Shown in pieces: positions 8,154 through 15,779 of a stretch of DNA of 64,000 nt (its first letter is position 1; every line of letters starts with the position of its first letter). The stretch spans positions 1 to 64,000 of the forward strand of contig NZ_LNAM01000112.1 in the NCBI RefSeq assembly GCF_001461035.1, read 5' to 3'. Made by a program: the position numbers and the translations under genes. Origin of the DNA: Acetivibrio ethanolgignens. Its GTDB lineage: Bacteria > Bacillota > Clostridia > Lachnospirales > Lachnospiraceae. The notes under the pieces were generated by a model. It ran no database searches and was not told the origin of the DNA. It worked only from the letters and a program-made list of their open reading frames with translations.

Positions 8154-8189
8154 AAACGGTAGAATTCAAGTTGAATTTTACCGTTTTTT
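8154..8189 (+). terminator. Terminator after the polysaccharide genes
   Basis: Arms 8154-8167 and 8173-8186 (AAACGGTAGAATTC with GAATTTTACCGTTT, one G-U pair) are followed by a T-run to 8189. The position separates the dehydratase from the nan region. Confidence 0.85.
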
Positions 8190-8350
8190 ATATATAATGC
8201 TGTTAAAATGATGAAAATTATAACAAATAGACAAAAATATGTGACAAGAGAAGAGAGAATGGAAAGAATATACAGAAAACTGTTTAAAATATACAAAAAA
8301 TAATAGATTGTGAAAGGGGAATATTGGTATAAATGAGATAAAAAAGAGAA

Positions 8351-8406
8351 AATACTTTCAAAACATTATTTATCTATTGAAAATAATTTCAAATATATGT
8401 TATAGT
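8351..8406 (+). promoter_or_regulatory. Promoter with overlapping palindromic operator, first nan operon
   Basis: TTGAAA (8377-8382) and TATAGT (8401-8406) are spaced 18 bases. The -35 is the left half of a perfect inverted repeat TTGAAA-ATAA-TTTCAA (8377-8392), and a further ACTTTCAAAA lies at 8354-8363. The same arrangement recurs at 15399-15426 in front of the second nan operon. A GAAA-spacer-TTTC palindrome is the kind of site bound by RpiR-family repressors, and an RpiR gene sits at 25822-26667 in this cluster. Assignment to that protein is inference. Confidence 0.72.
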
Positions 8407-8469
8407 GATAGTGCAGAAAAGCAATTGCTGGAAGCGGTAATTGTATCGGAGTAAACAAAAAGGAGGATT

Positions 8470-9822
8470 ATGCGCATTATGAAAAAACTATTAGCAATGG
8501 GAATGGCAGTTGTTATGGCATTATCATTGACTGCCTGTGGTGGCACAAAGGATCAGGCGAACAATACCAGTGCACCTGTAGAAACATCAGGAGGAGCAGC
8601 AAATCAAAACACATCAATTACCCTTTGGACTTACCCGATTGGTAAATGGGGAGATTCTGCAACTGTAGCTTCTTTAATAGCAAGCTTTAATGAGAAACAT
8701 CCTGAAATCAGTGTAACAGTAGAATATCTGGATTATACCAATGGTGATGACCAGATTAACACAGCAATTGAGGGTGGTCAGGCTCCTGATATTGTAATGG
8801 AGGGACCAGAACGTTTAGTTGCCAACTGGGGTGCACGCAAACTAATGGTTGATTTATCTGACTTGTTTGCAACAGAAGCGGGCGGTGAAATTTATGATTC
8901 TGTAAAAGCGGCTTGTAAATCCTCAGATGGTGCTTATTACGAATATCCACTTTGTATGGTAGCTCATTGTATGGCGATTAATCAGACAATTTTTGAAAAT
9001 GCAAATGCTATGCAGTATTTAGACTTAGATACCCATACATGGACAACAGAAAACTTCCTAAAGGCAGTGCAGGCGGTATATGATTCAGGTCATGAGAATG
9101 TGGCAGCTATTTACTGCTCCGGACAGGGAGGAGACCAGGGAACTCGTGCTTTAATTAATAATTTATACAGTGGAACCTTTACAAATCCAGAGCATACAGA
9201 GTATACAGCAAATAGCGAGGAAAATGTTAAGGCATTAGAGACTTTGTATGCACAGAAGGGAATCAACTTTGACGCTTCTATTAATGGAGGAGAAGAAATT
9301 ACATTATTCCGTAACGGAACTCTGGCTATGTCCTTATGCTGGAATGCAGCACAGCAGACAAATGCAGATGCTTCTGAAGCAGGAAAGACAAATAATGGAG
9401 ATACCATTATTCCTATGCTTTTCCCTTCTGATGATGGAAAAACTGAGCTTTGTGGCGGTATCTGGGGCTTTGGTGTATTTGATAATGGAGATCAGGCGAA
9501 AATTGATGCAGCTAAAACCTTCATAGACTTTATCTGTAATGATCCTGAACAGGTAAAAGAGAGTGTTCTTGCATCTACTTACTTCCCAGTACGTCCTACC
9601 TTAACTGGTATTTATGATGGAACTGATATTGCCGAAGTTATGAATACTTTTTCCGAGGACTTTATGCCTTCTATGGGTGACTACTATCAGGTAGTTCCAG
9701 GCTGGGCAACTGCTCGTACTGAATGGTGGAATATGTTACAGCGTGTCGGTACTGGTGGAAATGTTGCAACTGAGGTTGAAATCTTTGTTACTAGTGCAAA
9801 CAGTGCAGCAGCAGGAAACTAA
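8470..9822 (+). CDS. Sugar ABC transporter substrate-binding lipoprotein (family 1), probably for a sialic-acid sugar
   Basis: A 450-residue lipoprotein. The signal peptide ends in LSLTACGG (cysteine at about 26), so the mature protein is tethered to the outer face of the membrane. After a Ser/Thr-rich linker comes an extracellular solute-binding family 1 fold (ITLWTYPIGKWGD, FNEKHPEISVTVEYLD, QAPDIVMEGPERL). The first ATG (8470) is only three bases from AGGAGG and the second (8479) twelve, so the true start is uncertain. Two permeases follow. In Ruminococcus gnavus a transporter of this type imports 2,7-anhydro-Neu5Ac; here the ligand could be that or free Neu5Ac. No ATPase gene lies in the operon, so a shared MsmK-type ATPase is expected elsewhere. 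Confidence 0.88.
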   Translation: MRIMKKLLAMGMAVVMALSLTACGGTKDQANNTSAPVETSGGAANQNTSITLWTYPIGKWGDSATVASLIASFNEKHPEISVTVEYLDYTNGDDQINTAIEGGQAPDIVMEGPERLVANWGARKLMVDLSDLFATEAGGEIYDSVKAACKSSDGAYYEYPLCMVAHCMAINQTIFENANAMQYLDLDTHTWTTENFLKAVQAVYDSGHENVAAIYCSGQGGDQGTRALINNLYSGTFTNPEHTEYTANSEENVKALETLYAQKGINFDASINGGEEITLFRNGTLAMSLCWNAAQQTNADASEAGKTNNGDTIIPMLFPSDDGKTELCGGIWGFGVFDNGDQAKIDAAKTFIDFICNDPEQVKESVLASTYFPVRPTLTGIYDGTDIAEVMNTFSEDFMPSMGDYYQVVPGWATARTEWWNMLQRVGTGGNVATEVEIFVTSANSAAAGN

Positions 9823-9850
9823 AACTGTATCTGTATAAGGCTGAAATAGT

Positions 9851-9891
9851 AACGCACCCTTCTTTGCCTGAACGGGGCGGAAGGGTGCGTT
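9851..9891 (+). terminator. Intercistronic hairpin after the binding protein gene
   Basis: Perfect 12-bp arms (9851-9862 and 9880-9891, AACGCACCCTTC) enclose a 17-base loop and are followed by only ATTTATG. The T-run is weak, so partial termination or mRNA stabilisation is likely, giving more binding protein than permease. Confidence 0.75.
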
Positions 9892-9929
9892 ATTTATGTC
9901 TGGATATTTTTTGTGAAAGGAGTGTCTTC

Positions 9930-10841
9930 ATGGCAAACAGAACGAAAAAAGATAGCAGAAGCAAGGCTTTGGTAAGACGTGAAACAACGGCAGCCTACCT
10001 TTTTCTTTTGCCGAGTCTGATTTTCTTTGTTGGCTTTGTTATTATTCCTATGGTACTTTGTATCTTTACTAGTTTTTTTGATTCAACGATGGGAAAGGAC
10101 ACCCAGGATATTTTTATTGGTCTGTCAAACTATGGAGAATTGTGGAAAGATTCTATTTTCCTTCGTTCTCTGAAGAATACAATTATTATAGTAATAGTGT
10201 CGGTGCCGGTAGTGTGCATTTTTTCCTTGTGGGTAGCCTCTGTTATCTATAATTTAAAAGGAAAGGTTCTTTCTGTATTTCGATGTGTATTTTATCTTCC
10301 GGTGGTTACAGGTTCTGTAGCAGTTACAGTGGTTTGGAAGTGGATGTTTAATAACTATTATGGGATTTTTAATTATATAGGAAAAGGAACCGGCTTGATT
10401 GAAAATAACATCAACTGGCTGGGAGATGAAAGATTTGCCTTGTGGTGTATTATTCTTATTTTATTTACAACATCCGTGGGGCAGCCAATTGTGCTTTACG
10501 TGTCTGCATTGGGAAATGTAGATCCGAGCCTTGTAGAAGCCTCTCAGGTAGATGGTGCCAACAGCTTCCAGCTGTTCTGGAAGATTAAGTGGCCGCAGAT
10601 TATGCCTACGACATTATATATTTTGATTATTACAACGATAAACAGCTTCCAGTGTTTTGCGTTGATTCAGCTTTTGACTTCAGGCGGACCGAACCATAGT
10701 ACAGATACTGTTATGTACTATATTTATTATACTGCATTCAAACTGTATCGATATGGCTATGCCAATGCAATGGGTGTGGTTCTGGCCATTTTTATCGCAT
10801 TGCTTTCTGCAATACAGTTTAAGCTGGCAAAGGAAAAGTAA
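9930..10841 (+). CDS. Sugar ABC transporter permease, MalF-like
   Basis: A 303-residue integral membrane protein with six predicted helices. The cytosolic coupling loop EASQVDGANSFQLFWKIKWP (about 205-225) is the EAA motif that docks the ATPase. The start at 9930 (MANRTKKDSRSK) is preferred over an upstream in-frame ATG at 9864, because 9930 follows GAAAGGAG and the upstream choice would run through the hairpin at 9851-9891. It pairs with the next permease and the binding protein upstream. Confidence 0.92.
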   Translation: MANRTKKDSRSKALVRRETTAAYLFLLPSLIFFVGFVIIPMVLCIFTSFFDSTMGKDTQDIFIGLSNYGELWKDSIFLRSLKNTIIIVIVSVPVVCIFSLWVASVIYNLKGKVLSVFRCVFYLPVVTGSVAVTVVWKWMFNNYYGIFNYIGKGTGLIENNINWLGDERFALWCIILILFTTSVGQPIVLYVSALGNVDPSLVEASQVDGANSFQLFWKIKWPQIMPTTLYILIITTINSFQCFALIQLLTSGGPNHSTDTVMYYIYYTAFKLYRYGYANAMGVVLAIFIALLSAIQFKLAKEK

Positions 10842-10853
10842 GGAGGGAAAAAG

Positions 10854-11783
10854 ATGAATAGCGGTGTTAAGAAGGTTACCCCATATAAAATTATATCACT
10901 GATTATTCTGGTTATTTTAGCAATCCTGTTTGCCTTTCCGTTGTATTGGATTATAACGGGTGCTTTTAAAACCGGTGCATCCATTAATGCTACAACACCA
11001 GATTGGTTTCCGAAGGAATGGGTGTTAGATAATTTCCGTAAGCTGTTTAGTCGTCAGATGGCACCACTTTGGGAATTTTATATTCCATTTAGTGGGCGAT
11101 TTACTAAGGATGGTCAGGCAATTTTAATTTCAGCAGGACCAGTAGTGCCAGCAGCTATCCGCTGGTTGATTAATACAGTATTTATGGCGGTTATGGCCAT
11201 GCTTCTGACCTGTATAACAGCAGCTATGGCAGGGTATGCCTTGGCAAAAAAACGTTTTAAGGGGCAGACGATTTTATTTTCCCTAATTGTATGCGCAATG
11301 GCATTACCAAAGCAGGTTATTTTGATTCCACTGCTTCGTGAAATGTCAGCCCTGAATTTATATAATACAATATGGTCTGTAATTCTTCCTGCGGTAGGAT
11401 GGCCTTTTGGTGTATTTTTAATGAAACAGTTTTCAGAGGGAATACCAGGTGAGATGTTAGAGGCTGCCAGAGTAGATGGTGCAGGAGAGATAAAAACCTT
11501 TATCAATATTGTTCTGCCAATGATAAAACCGGGAATTGGTGCCTTAGCAATTTTTACATTTATTAACAGCTGGAATGATTACTTTATGCAGCTGATTATG
11601 CTAAGCAGTACCAGCAGGCTTACCATATCCCTTGGTATCGCAAAGCTTCAGGCAGAAAATTCTACAGATTTCGGACTTATTATGGCTGGTGCAACCCTAG
11701 CCGCTGTTCCTATTATTCTTGTATTTATTGCTTTTCAAAAATATTTTACAAAGGGCATTACAATGGGAGCTGTAAAGGGTTAG
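10854..11783 (+). CDS. Sugar ABC transporter permease, MalG-like
   Basis: A 309-residue membrane protein with the MalG-type order: an N-terminal helix (FAFPLYWIITGAFK), a large extracytoplasmic segment, five further helices and the EAA loop EAARVDGAGEIKTFINIVLP (about 203-222). It begins 12 bases after its partner permease with an AGGAGGG site and is followed closely by nanE, so import and breakdown are in one operon. Confidence 0.92.
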   Translation: MNSGVKKVTPYKIISLIILVILAILFAFPLYWIITGAFKTGASINATTPDWFPKEWVLDNFRKLFSRQMAPLWEFYIPFSGRFTKDGQAILISAGPVVPAAIRWLINTVFMAVMAMLLTCITAAMAGYALAKKRFKGQTILFSLIVCAMALPKQVILIPLLREMSALNLYNTIWSVILPAVGWPFGVFLMKQFSEGIPGEMLEAARVDGAGEIKTFINIVLPMIKPGIGALAIFTFINSWNDYFMQLIMLSSTSRLTISLGIAKLQAENSTDFGLIMAGATLAAVPIILVFIAFQKYFTKGITMGAVKG

Positions 11784-11798
11784 AGAAGGAGGACATGA

Positions 11799-12491
11799 AT
11801 GAAAAACAAGGTAGAGAGTTTACAAGGAAAGCTAATTGTATCCTGCCAGGCTTTACCTAACGAGCCGCTTCATTCTTCTTACATTATGGGAAGAATGGCA
11901 GTAGCAGCAAAGGAAGGTGGAGCCTCAGGAATTCGTGCTAATACAAAAGAGGATATTAAAGAAATTCAGTCTCTGATAGATTTACCGGTAATTGGTATTG
12001 TAAAACGAGATTATGAGGATTCTAAGGTCTATATTACACCTACGATGAAGGAGATTGAGGAGCTCATAGAGGTCAGGCCGGAAATTATTGCATTAGATGC
12101 TACGGGAGCACTTCGCCCGGAGGGTGTTACTTTAGATGATTTTTTTCATCAGATTAAGGAAAGATATCCAGAACAATTGTGGATGGCAGATTGTTCAACG
12201 GTGGAAGAGGCCATTCATGCAGATGAGTTGGGCTTTGATTTTATAGGAACAACCATGGTAGGCTATACAGAGCAGAGTAAAAATGATAAAATTGAAGCAA
12301 ATGATTTTGAGATTTTAAGGGAAATTGTTGCCGGAGTAAAGCACCGGGTAATTGCAGAAGGAAATATCAATACTCCGGAAAAAGCGAAGCGTGTAATAGA
12401 GCTTGGTGCGTTTAGTGTGGTGGTGGGCTCGATTATTACGAGACCACAGTTGATTACAAAGGCATTTGCAGAAGCATTGCTTGATTTTTAG
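11799..12491 (+). CDS. nanE: N-acetylmannosamine-6-phosphate 2-epimerase
   Basis: A 230-residue TIM-barrel enzyme that converts ManNAc-6-P to GlcNAc-6-P in cytosolic sialic acid catabolism. Typical NanE sequence is seen: [18 protein letters not shown] at the start, [51 protein letters not shown] and [14 protein letters not shown]. Length is normal for the family. It has a GGAGG site and lies between the permease and sialidase genes. A damaged second copy is at 15453-15754. Confidence 0.96.
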   Translation: MKNKVESLQGKLIVSCQALPNEPLHSSYIMGRMAVAAKEGGASGIRANTKEDIKEIQSLIDLPVIGIVKRDYEDSKVYITPTMKEIEELIEVRPEIIALDATGALRPEGVTLDDFFHQIKERYPEQLWMADCSTVEEAIHADELGFDFIGTTMVGYTEQSKNDKIEANDFEILREIVAGVKHRVIAEGNINTPEKAKRVIELGAFSVVVGSIITRPQLITKAFAEALLDF

Positions 12492-12506
12492 TAGGAGGAA
12501 GAAGTT

Positions 12507-14051
12507 ATGATATTGAGAAAGGGATGTATTTTTTTTATGATAGGTACTTTATTATTGGGGAACTCTGGTCTGGCCAGGGCAAGTGTAGAGCATATGGCAA
12601 ATAAACCGAAAAATGGAAAAACTGTAGAGGCTCCTTTTCCGAAGGGAACTGGTGGAAGTGAAAGCTTTCGTATCCCGGCAATGGTTACCTTAGATAGTGG
12701 GAGAATCGTAGCGGCTGCAGATGCACGTTGGAATACAACCTACGATGGAGGTGGCCTGGATACGATTGTCAGCTATTCCGATGACAAGGGGAAAAGCTGG
12801 AGGTATACCTTTGCCAACTATCTGGGAGACAACGGAAATACATATAATGGTGAAAAATCCACCTGCTTTATTGATCCGTGCCTGGTGACGGATGGAAAGA
12901 AGCTGTGGCTGTTCTGCGATTTATATCCTTATGGGGTTGCGTTAAATGGAAATGGAAAACAGACCATACCACAAAACGTCACAGGCTTCGATGCAAAGGG
13001 AAACTTACTTTTGAGTGATAATGATCATCGCAGCTATGACTATTACCTCAATCAAAAGAAAGGGACAATTCATAAAAGAAACAATGGTGAGGTTGTGGAG
13101 AATATAAAGGTAGACCGCTATTTTAATGTGACTGGCGGGGGTGTCAGCAGTAATTTGTTTTTTGAGGATTCTCCCTACAAGGTACAAAGAACCAGCTATC
13201 TTTATATGATTTCCTCAAAGGATGGTGGTGCTACCTGGTCAGCTCCAGCTCTGCTGAATCTTAAGCAGACAAGAGAACAGGCCTTTTTGGTAGCACCTGG
13301 AAGGGGCGTTTATACGAAGGATCGTAAAATTATAGTTCCTTGCTATGGCTATAATAATGCAAATGGAACGGTCAGTGAGTTTACCTGCTTTATTTATTCG
13401 GAGGATGGTGGTACTACCTGGAAGCGGAGCAGGGATGCTATGAAAAGCAGAAGCTCAGAAAGTGCTGTGGTGGAGCTGCCGAATGGAGTGCTGCGGTTTT
13501 TCTATCGGCATATGGATACGGGAACCTTAAACTATGTGGATGCTCTTCTGGTGGATGCTGGGAATCGAATGGAGTATAGATGGACTCTGCCGGTAAGGAC
13601 AGAAAATCCAGTAAATGCTAACTGCCAGCTGTCTGCAATTGTATACTCGGAGCCAGTACAGGGAAAAACTGCGATTTTGATATCTTGCCCTACGGGAAGA
13701 AATGAGGAGGGTTCTACCAGCAGTACCGGTGGGCCTTATGCACAAGGAGGCCATCGCTTAAACGGTAAGATTTTTGTTGGCCTGCTAAGTGGTGACTGGG
13801 ATAATAGGATGAGCTGGCTACTTCCGATGAATGTCAATGAGAACAATGCTGAGTTTATGTATTCCTGTATGACAGAGCTGAAGGATGGAAGTGTTGCCCT
13901 TTTGTATGAGGATCATCAAAATGGCTGGGGTGCTGGAGAGGATAAGTACTATACGATGTCTTATAGAGTCTATACCGCTAAGGAGATAATTAGGGACCCA
14001 AGGGTTAAAATTGGAAATGGGAGATCAATGCGTGTGGAGGTTAAAAATTAA
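12507..14051 (+). CDS. nanH: Secreted exo-alpha-sialidase (GH33)
   Basis: A 514-residue sialidase with a Sec signal peptide (cleavage near ARAS, residue 26). It has the FRIP motif (54-57, giving the first substrate arginine), an acid/base candidate Asp85 in GGGLDT, and three Asp boxes: SDDKGKSW (91-98), SKDGGATW (237-244) and SEDGGTTW (298-305). Near the end YSCMTELKDGS and YYTMSYRVY carry the expected Glu/Tyr region. There is no lectin-like CBM40, LamG or cell-wall anchor, so it is a minimal secreted enzyme. The loop ADARWNTTYDGGGLDT is unlike the ADERRLHHSDWGDIG loop I recall from intramolecular trans-sialidases, and no NanOx gene is present, so ordinary hydrolysis to Neu5Ac is more likely. 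Confidence 0.92.
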   Translation: MILRKGCIFFMIGTLLLGNSGLARASVEHMANKPKNGKTVEAPFPKGTGGSESFRIPAMVTLDSGRIVAAADARWNTTYDGGGLDTIVSYSDDKGKSWRYTFANYLGDNGNTYNGEKSTCFIDPCLVTDGKKLWLFCDLYPYGVALNGNGKQTIPQNVTGFDAKGNLLLSDNDHRSYDYYLNQKKGTIHKRNNGEVVENIKVDRYFNVTGGGVSSNLFFEDSPYKVQRTSYLYMISSKDGGATWSAPALLNLKQTREQAFLVAPGRGVYTKDRKIIVPCYGYNNANGTVSEFTCFIYSEDGGTTWKRSRDAMKSRSSESAVVELPNGVLRFFYRHMDTGTLNYVDALLVDAGNRMEYRWTLPVRTENPVNANCQLSAIVYSEPVQGKTAILISCPTGRNEEGSTSSTGGPYAQGGHRLNGKIFVGLLSGDWDNRMSWLLPMNVNENNAEFMYSCMTELKDGSVALLYEDHQNGWGAGEDKYYTMSYRVYTAKEIIRDPRVKIGNGRSMRVEVKN

Positions 14052-14052
14052 G

Positions 14053-14202
14053 ATGATAAAAGAGATAAGCCCAGAGAGAGTAGAAGGGCTTGCCCGGTAT
14101 TTTATGGAAAAGGGTGTAAAGGGATTGTATGTAAATGGTTCTTCCGGAGAGTGTATTTATCAAAGTGTAGCGGACCGCAAGCTAAGCCAGACTAAGTCCT
14201 AA
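14053..14202 (+). pseudogene. nanA: Fragment of nanA (N-terminal part, missing first codons and most of the gene)
   Basis: Starting at ISPERVEGLARYFMEKGVKG, this frame is nearly identical to residues 24-62 of the full nanA at 21504-22421. By eye there are only three base differences over about 124 bases (14060-14184 against 21568-21691). It lacks the first 22 codons and everything after ADRKL, ending in unrelated codons and a stop, so no aldolase can be made. It directly follows the sialidase stop. The near-identity shows a recent duplication or recombination joining the two nan operons. Confidence 0.9.
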
Positions 14203-14203
14203 T

Positions 14204-14560
14204 ATGATGAGCTTATTAGGTGTGTCTGAAAATGACAAGATTCTGGTTAAGTTCGGGGAAAAGCAAGAAATATTAAGAGTTCTGGCAAATGAAAATTTGA
14301 CGGATTATCAAATAGGAATTCCGGCACCTGCCCGGAAACGGATAGGAATGAACAGTGTAAATGATATTGTCATTGTCCACCGGGATATGGTTCATATTTT
14401 TTGGAGACATTCAGAGGAACAGACCATTGCAATACTGGGAACTGTTCTGGCGGTATTTCAGGTGGTTAGTAAAATGTGGATAGGAGCTGTTTTGTGCTTC
14501 GTATGTATACCGCTAATTATGTATTTTGTATTAAATGAGGAAAGGGTAAAGGTAAAGTAG
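14204..14560 (+). CDS. Small two-helix membrane protein, unrecognised
   Basis: A 118-residue frame. The first 70 residues look soluble and beta-rich (KILVKFGEKQEILRVLA, then RKRIGMNSVNDIVIVHRD) and the rest contains two membrane helices (about 73-90 and 95-110) with a charged C-terminus. I do not recognise the family. There is no good ribosome-binding site and the gene sits in a scar between two nan operons, so it may be the tail of a larger protein rather than a complete gene. A terminator follows at 14598. Confidence 0.5.
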   Translation: MMSLLGVSENDKILVKFGEKQEILRVLANENLTDYQIGIPAPARKRIGMNSVNDIVIVHRDMVHIFWRHSEEQTIAILGTVLAVFQVVSKMWIGAVLCFVCIPLIMYFVLNEERVKVK

Positions 14561-14597
14561 GATTTCGGAGGCTGTAAAAAACTCCCCCCTAAGAAAA

Positions 14598-14629
14598 AAA
14601 CGCTGAGGTCATGGGGCTTCAGCGTTTTT
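14598..14629 (+). terminator. Terminator ending the first nan operon
   Basis: Arms AAACGCTGA (14598-14606) and TCAGCGTTT (14619-14627), with Ts to 14629. It lies just before the group II intron. Confidence 0.85.
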
Positions 14630-14631
14630 GG

Positions 14632-15171
14632 TAGTTCGCCCAGCATGGGCGTAATCTAATCGGTGAAAGTCCGTAAAGCACCCTGATAGTGGGAAGCTTA
14701 CAGCCGATGACAAGGGTCCATCGTGAGGTGGAATCTGAAGGAAGTCGGATGCTCAAACCTCTGGTCTGACGAACAGAAATCACATATAAGGCATGGCATA
14801 TCGGGTAAGGTTGCTACACAAACTAAAGTCCTATAACTATCCGAAGATATGCTGTGTAAATGTGGCAGATAGGTGGAGGAAAAGATTACGCACCTTAACT
14901 GAGGAGGTCTATGAAAGTAGATGGAGGAAAGGACTTGACGGTTGGGATAAGACAGACACTATTTATCTGATGCTTGAAGATGGCAGTTGCTCGAAAGAGG
15001 TTGCTTATTTGAGGGTAGGTTGGAAACCGAGAGTAAAGGATAAGAACGCTTAGAGATAGGAATAGGTAGTGCAAGGCATAGGCACATCTTAGAACAACCG
15101 AACCGCCGCTTGCGGAACCGCATGAGCGGTGGTGTGAGAGGACGGGGGTTGGTCACCCCCTCCTACTCGAT
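14632..15171 (+). mobile_element. Group II intron without its reverse transcriptase gene
   Basis: The right part has a canonical domain V (about 15100-15141: GAACCGCCGCTTGCGG, then GAACCGCATGAGCGGTGG). A domain VI hairpin (GGGGGT/ACCCCC, 15144-15161) with a branch-site-like CCTACTC follows. The left part begins with TTCGCCCAGCATGGGCG and continues into GGTGAAAGTCCG and AAGTCGGATGCTC, typical of bacterial group II intron domain I. The total is about 540 bases. The roughly 1.2-1.8 kb reverse transcriptase/maturase frame normally found in domain IV is absent, and the 86-codon frame at 14793-15053 is only RNA-structure sequence. It can move or splice only with a maturase supplied in trans, if at all. 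Exact ends are estimates. Confidence 0.8.
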
Positions 15172-15398
15172 TAATTAATGATGGTAAGTCCTTTCTAATA
15201 ATAAATAAGTGCATATAATATGGTTAAAAACTGTAAAAATTATAACAAATACACAAAGAACTTCAATAATAGAACGGAAAATGGAAATAATATACATGTG
15301 ATTGTGCAATGCGTACAAAAATAAGGAAAAAAGAATGAAAAATATTAGTATAAATGAGATGAAAAAGAAGAAATTACTTTCAAAATACAAATTAACTA

Positions 15399-15426
15399 TT
15401 GAAAATAATTTCTTAAATGCTATACT
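15399..15426 (+). promoter_or_regulatory. Promoter with palindromic operator, second nan operon
   Basis: TTGAAA (15399-15404), a 16-base spacer and TATACT (15421-15426). The -35 lies in TTGAAA-ATAA-TTTCTT, an operator half-conserved with the perfect palindrome at 8377-8392. CTTTCAAAA also recurs upstream (15377-15385). The wider leader 15190-15430 is similar to 8190-8410. Both operons are therefore probably under one regulator, plausibly the RpiR protein of this cluster. Confidence 0.72.
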
Positions 15427-15452
15427 TGAGATATCAAAAGGAGGCATGACCG

Positions 15453-15754
15453 ATGAATAGTAGTATAGAGAATTTAAAAGGAAAATTAATCGTGTCTTGT
15501 CAGGCGTTACCTCATGAGCCACTACATTCTTCTTTTATTATGGTCGAATGGCAGTAGCGGCAAAAGAGGGAGGTGCCGTAGGTATCCGTGCTAATACCAA
15601 AGAAGATATCAGGGAAATTCAGGAACATGTAGATTTACCAATTATCGGTATTGTAAAGCGTGACTATGAGGATTCTAAGGTTTATATTACACCTGCCATG
15701 AGAGAAATTGTTGCAAAGGTAAAGCACAGAGTGATTGCAGAGGCACTTGATTGA
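15453..15754 (+). pseudogene. nanE: nanE pseudogene (frameshift plus internal deletion)
   Basis: The frame opens like the intact nanE ([21 protein letters not shown]) after a good GGAGG site. One base is missing near 15543 (ATGGTCGAATGG here, ATGGGAAGAATGG in nanE), which ends translation. The remaining frame ([20 protein letters not shown] onward) matches until MREI. It then jumps directly to [12 protein letters not shown], removing about 97 codons between two similar GAAATTG sequences, and stops at AEALD. It cannot encode an epimerase. It sits at the head of the Dpp-type operon, where its leader and translation start may still matter for expression. Confidence 0.92.
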
Positions 15755-15779
15755 TAAAGGATTAAAAGGAGGAGTTAAA

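Larger units (their letters stand above)
8000..8469. other. 470-base gap between the polysaccharide genes and the nan region
   Basis: No convincing gene is present; a 69-codon minus-strand frame (8087-8296) is AT-rich and lacks a ribosome-binding site. The gap holds a terminator (8154-8189) and an AT-rich leader with a promoter and palindrome (8351-8406). The stretch from about 8190 to 8410 is recognisably similar to 15190-15430, upstream of the second nan operon. Confidence 0.8.

Noticed and set aside
8087-8296. 69-codon minus-strand frame in the gap before the nan region
   Set aside because: AT-rich Ile/Phe/Tyr translation, no ribosome-binding site, and it overlaps a terminator and a leader that is duplicated at 15.2 kb.
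12507-14051. Intramolecular trans-sialidase identity for the sialidase
   Set aside because: Characteristic loop and CBM40 are absent and no NanOx gene is present; hydrolytic sialidase fits better.
14793-15053. 86-codon open frame inside the group II intron
   Set aside because: The DNA matches conserved intron RNA sequence, the translation has no reverse transcriptase motif, and there is no suitable ribosome-binding site.
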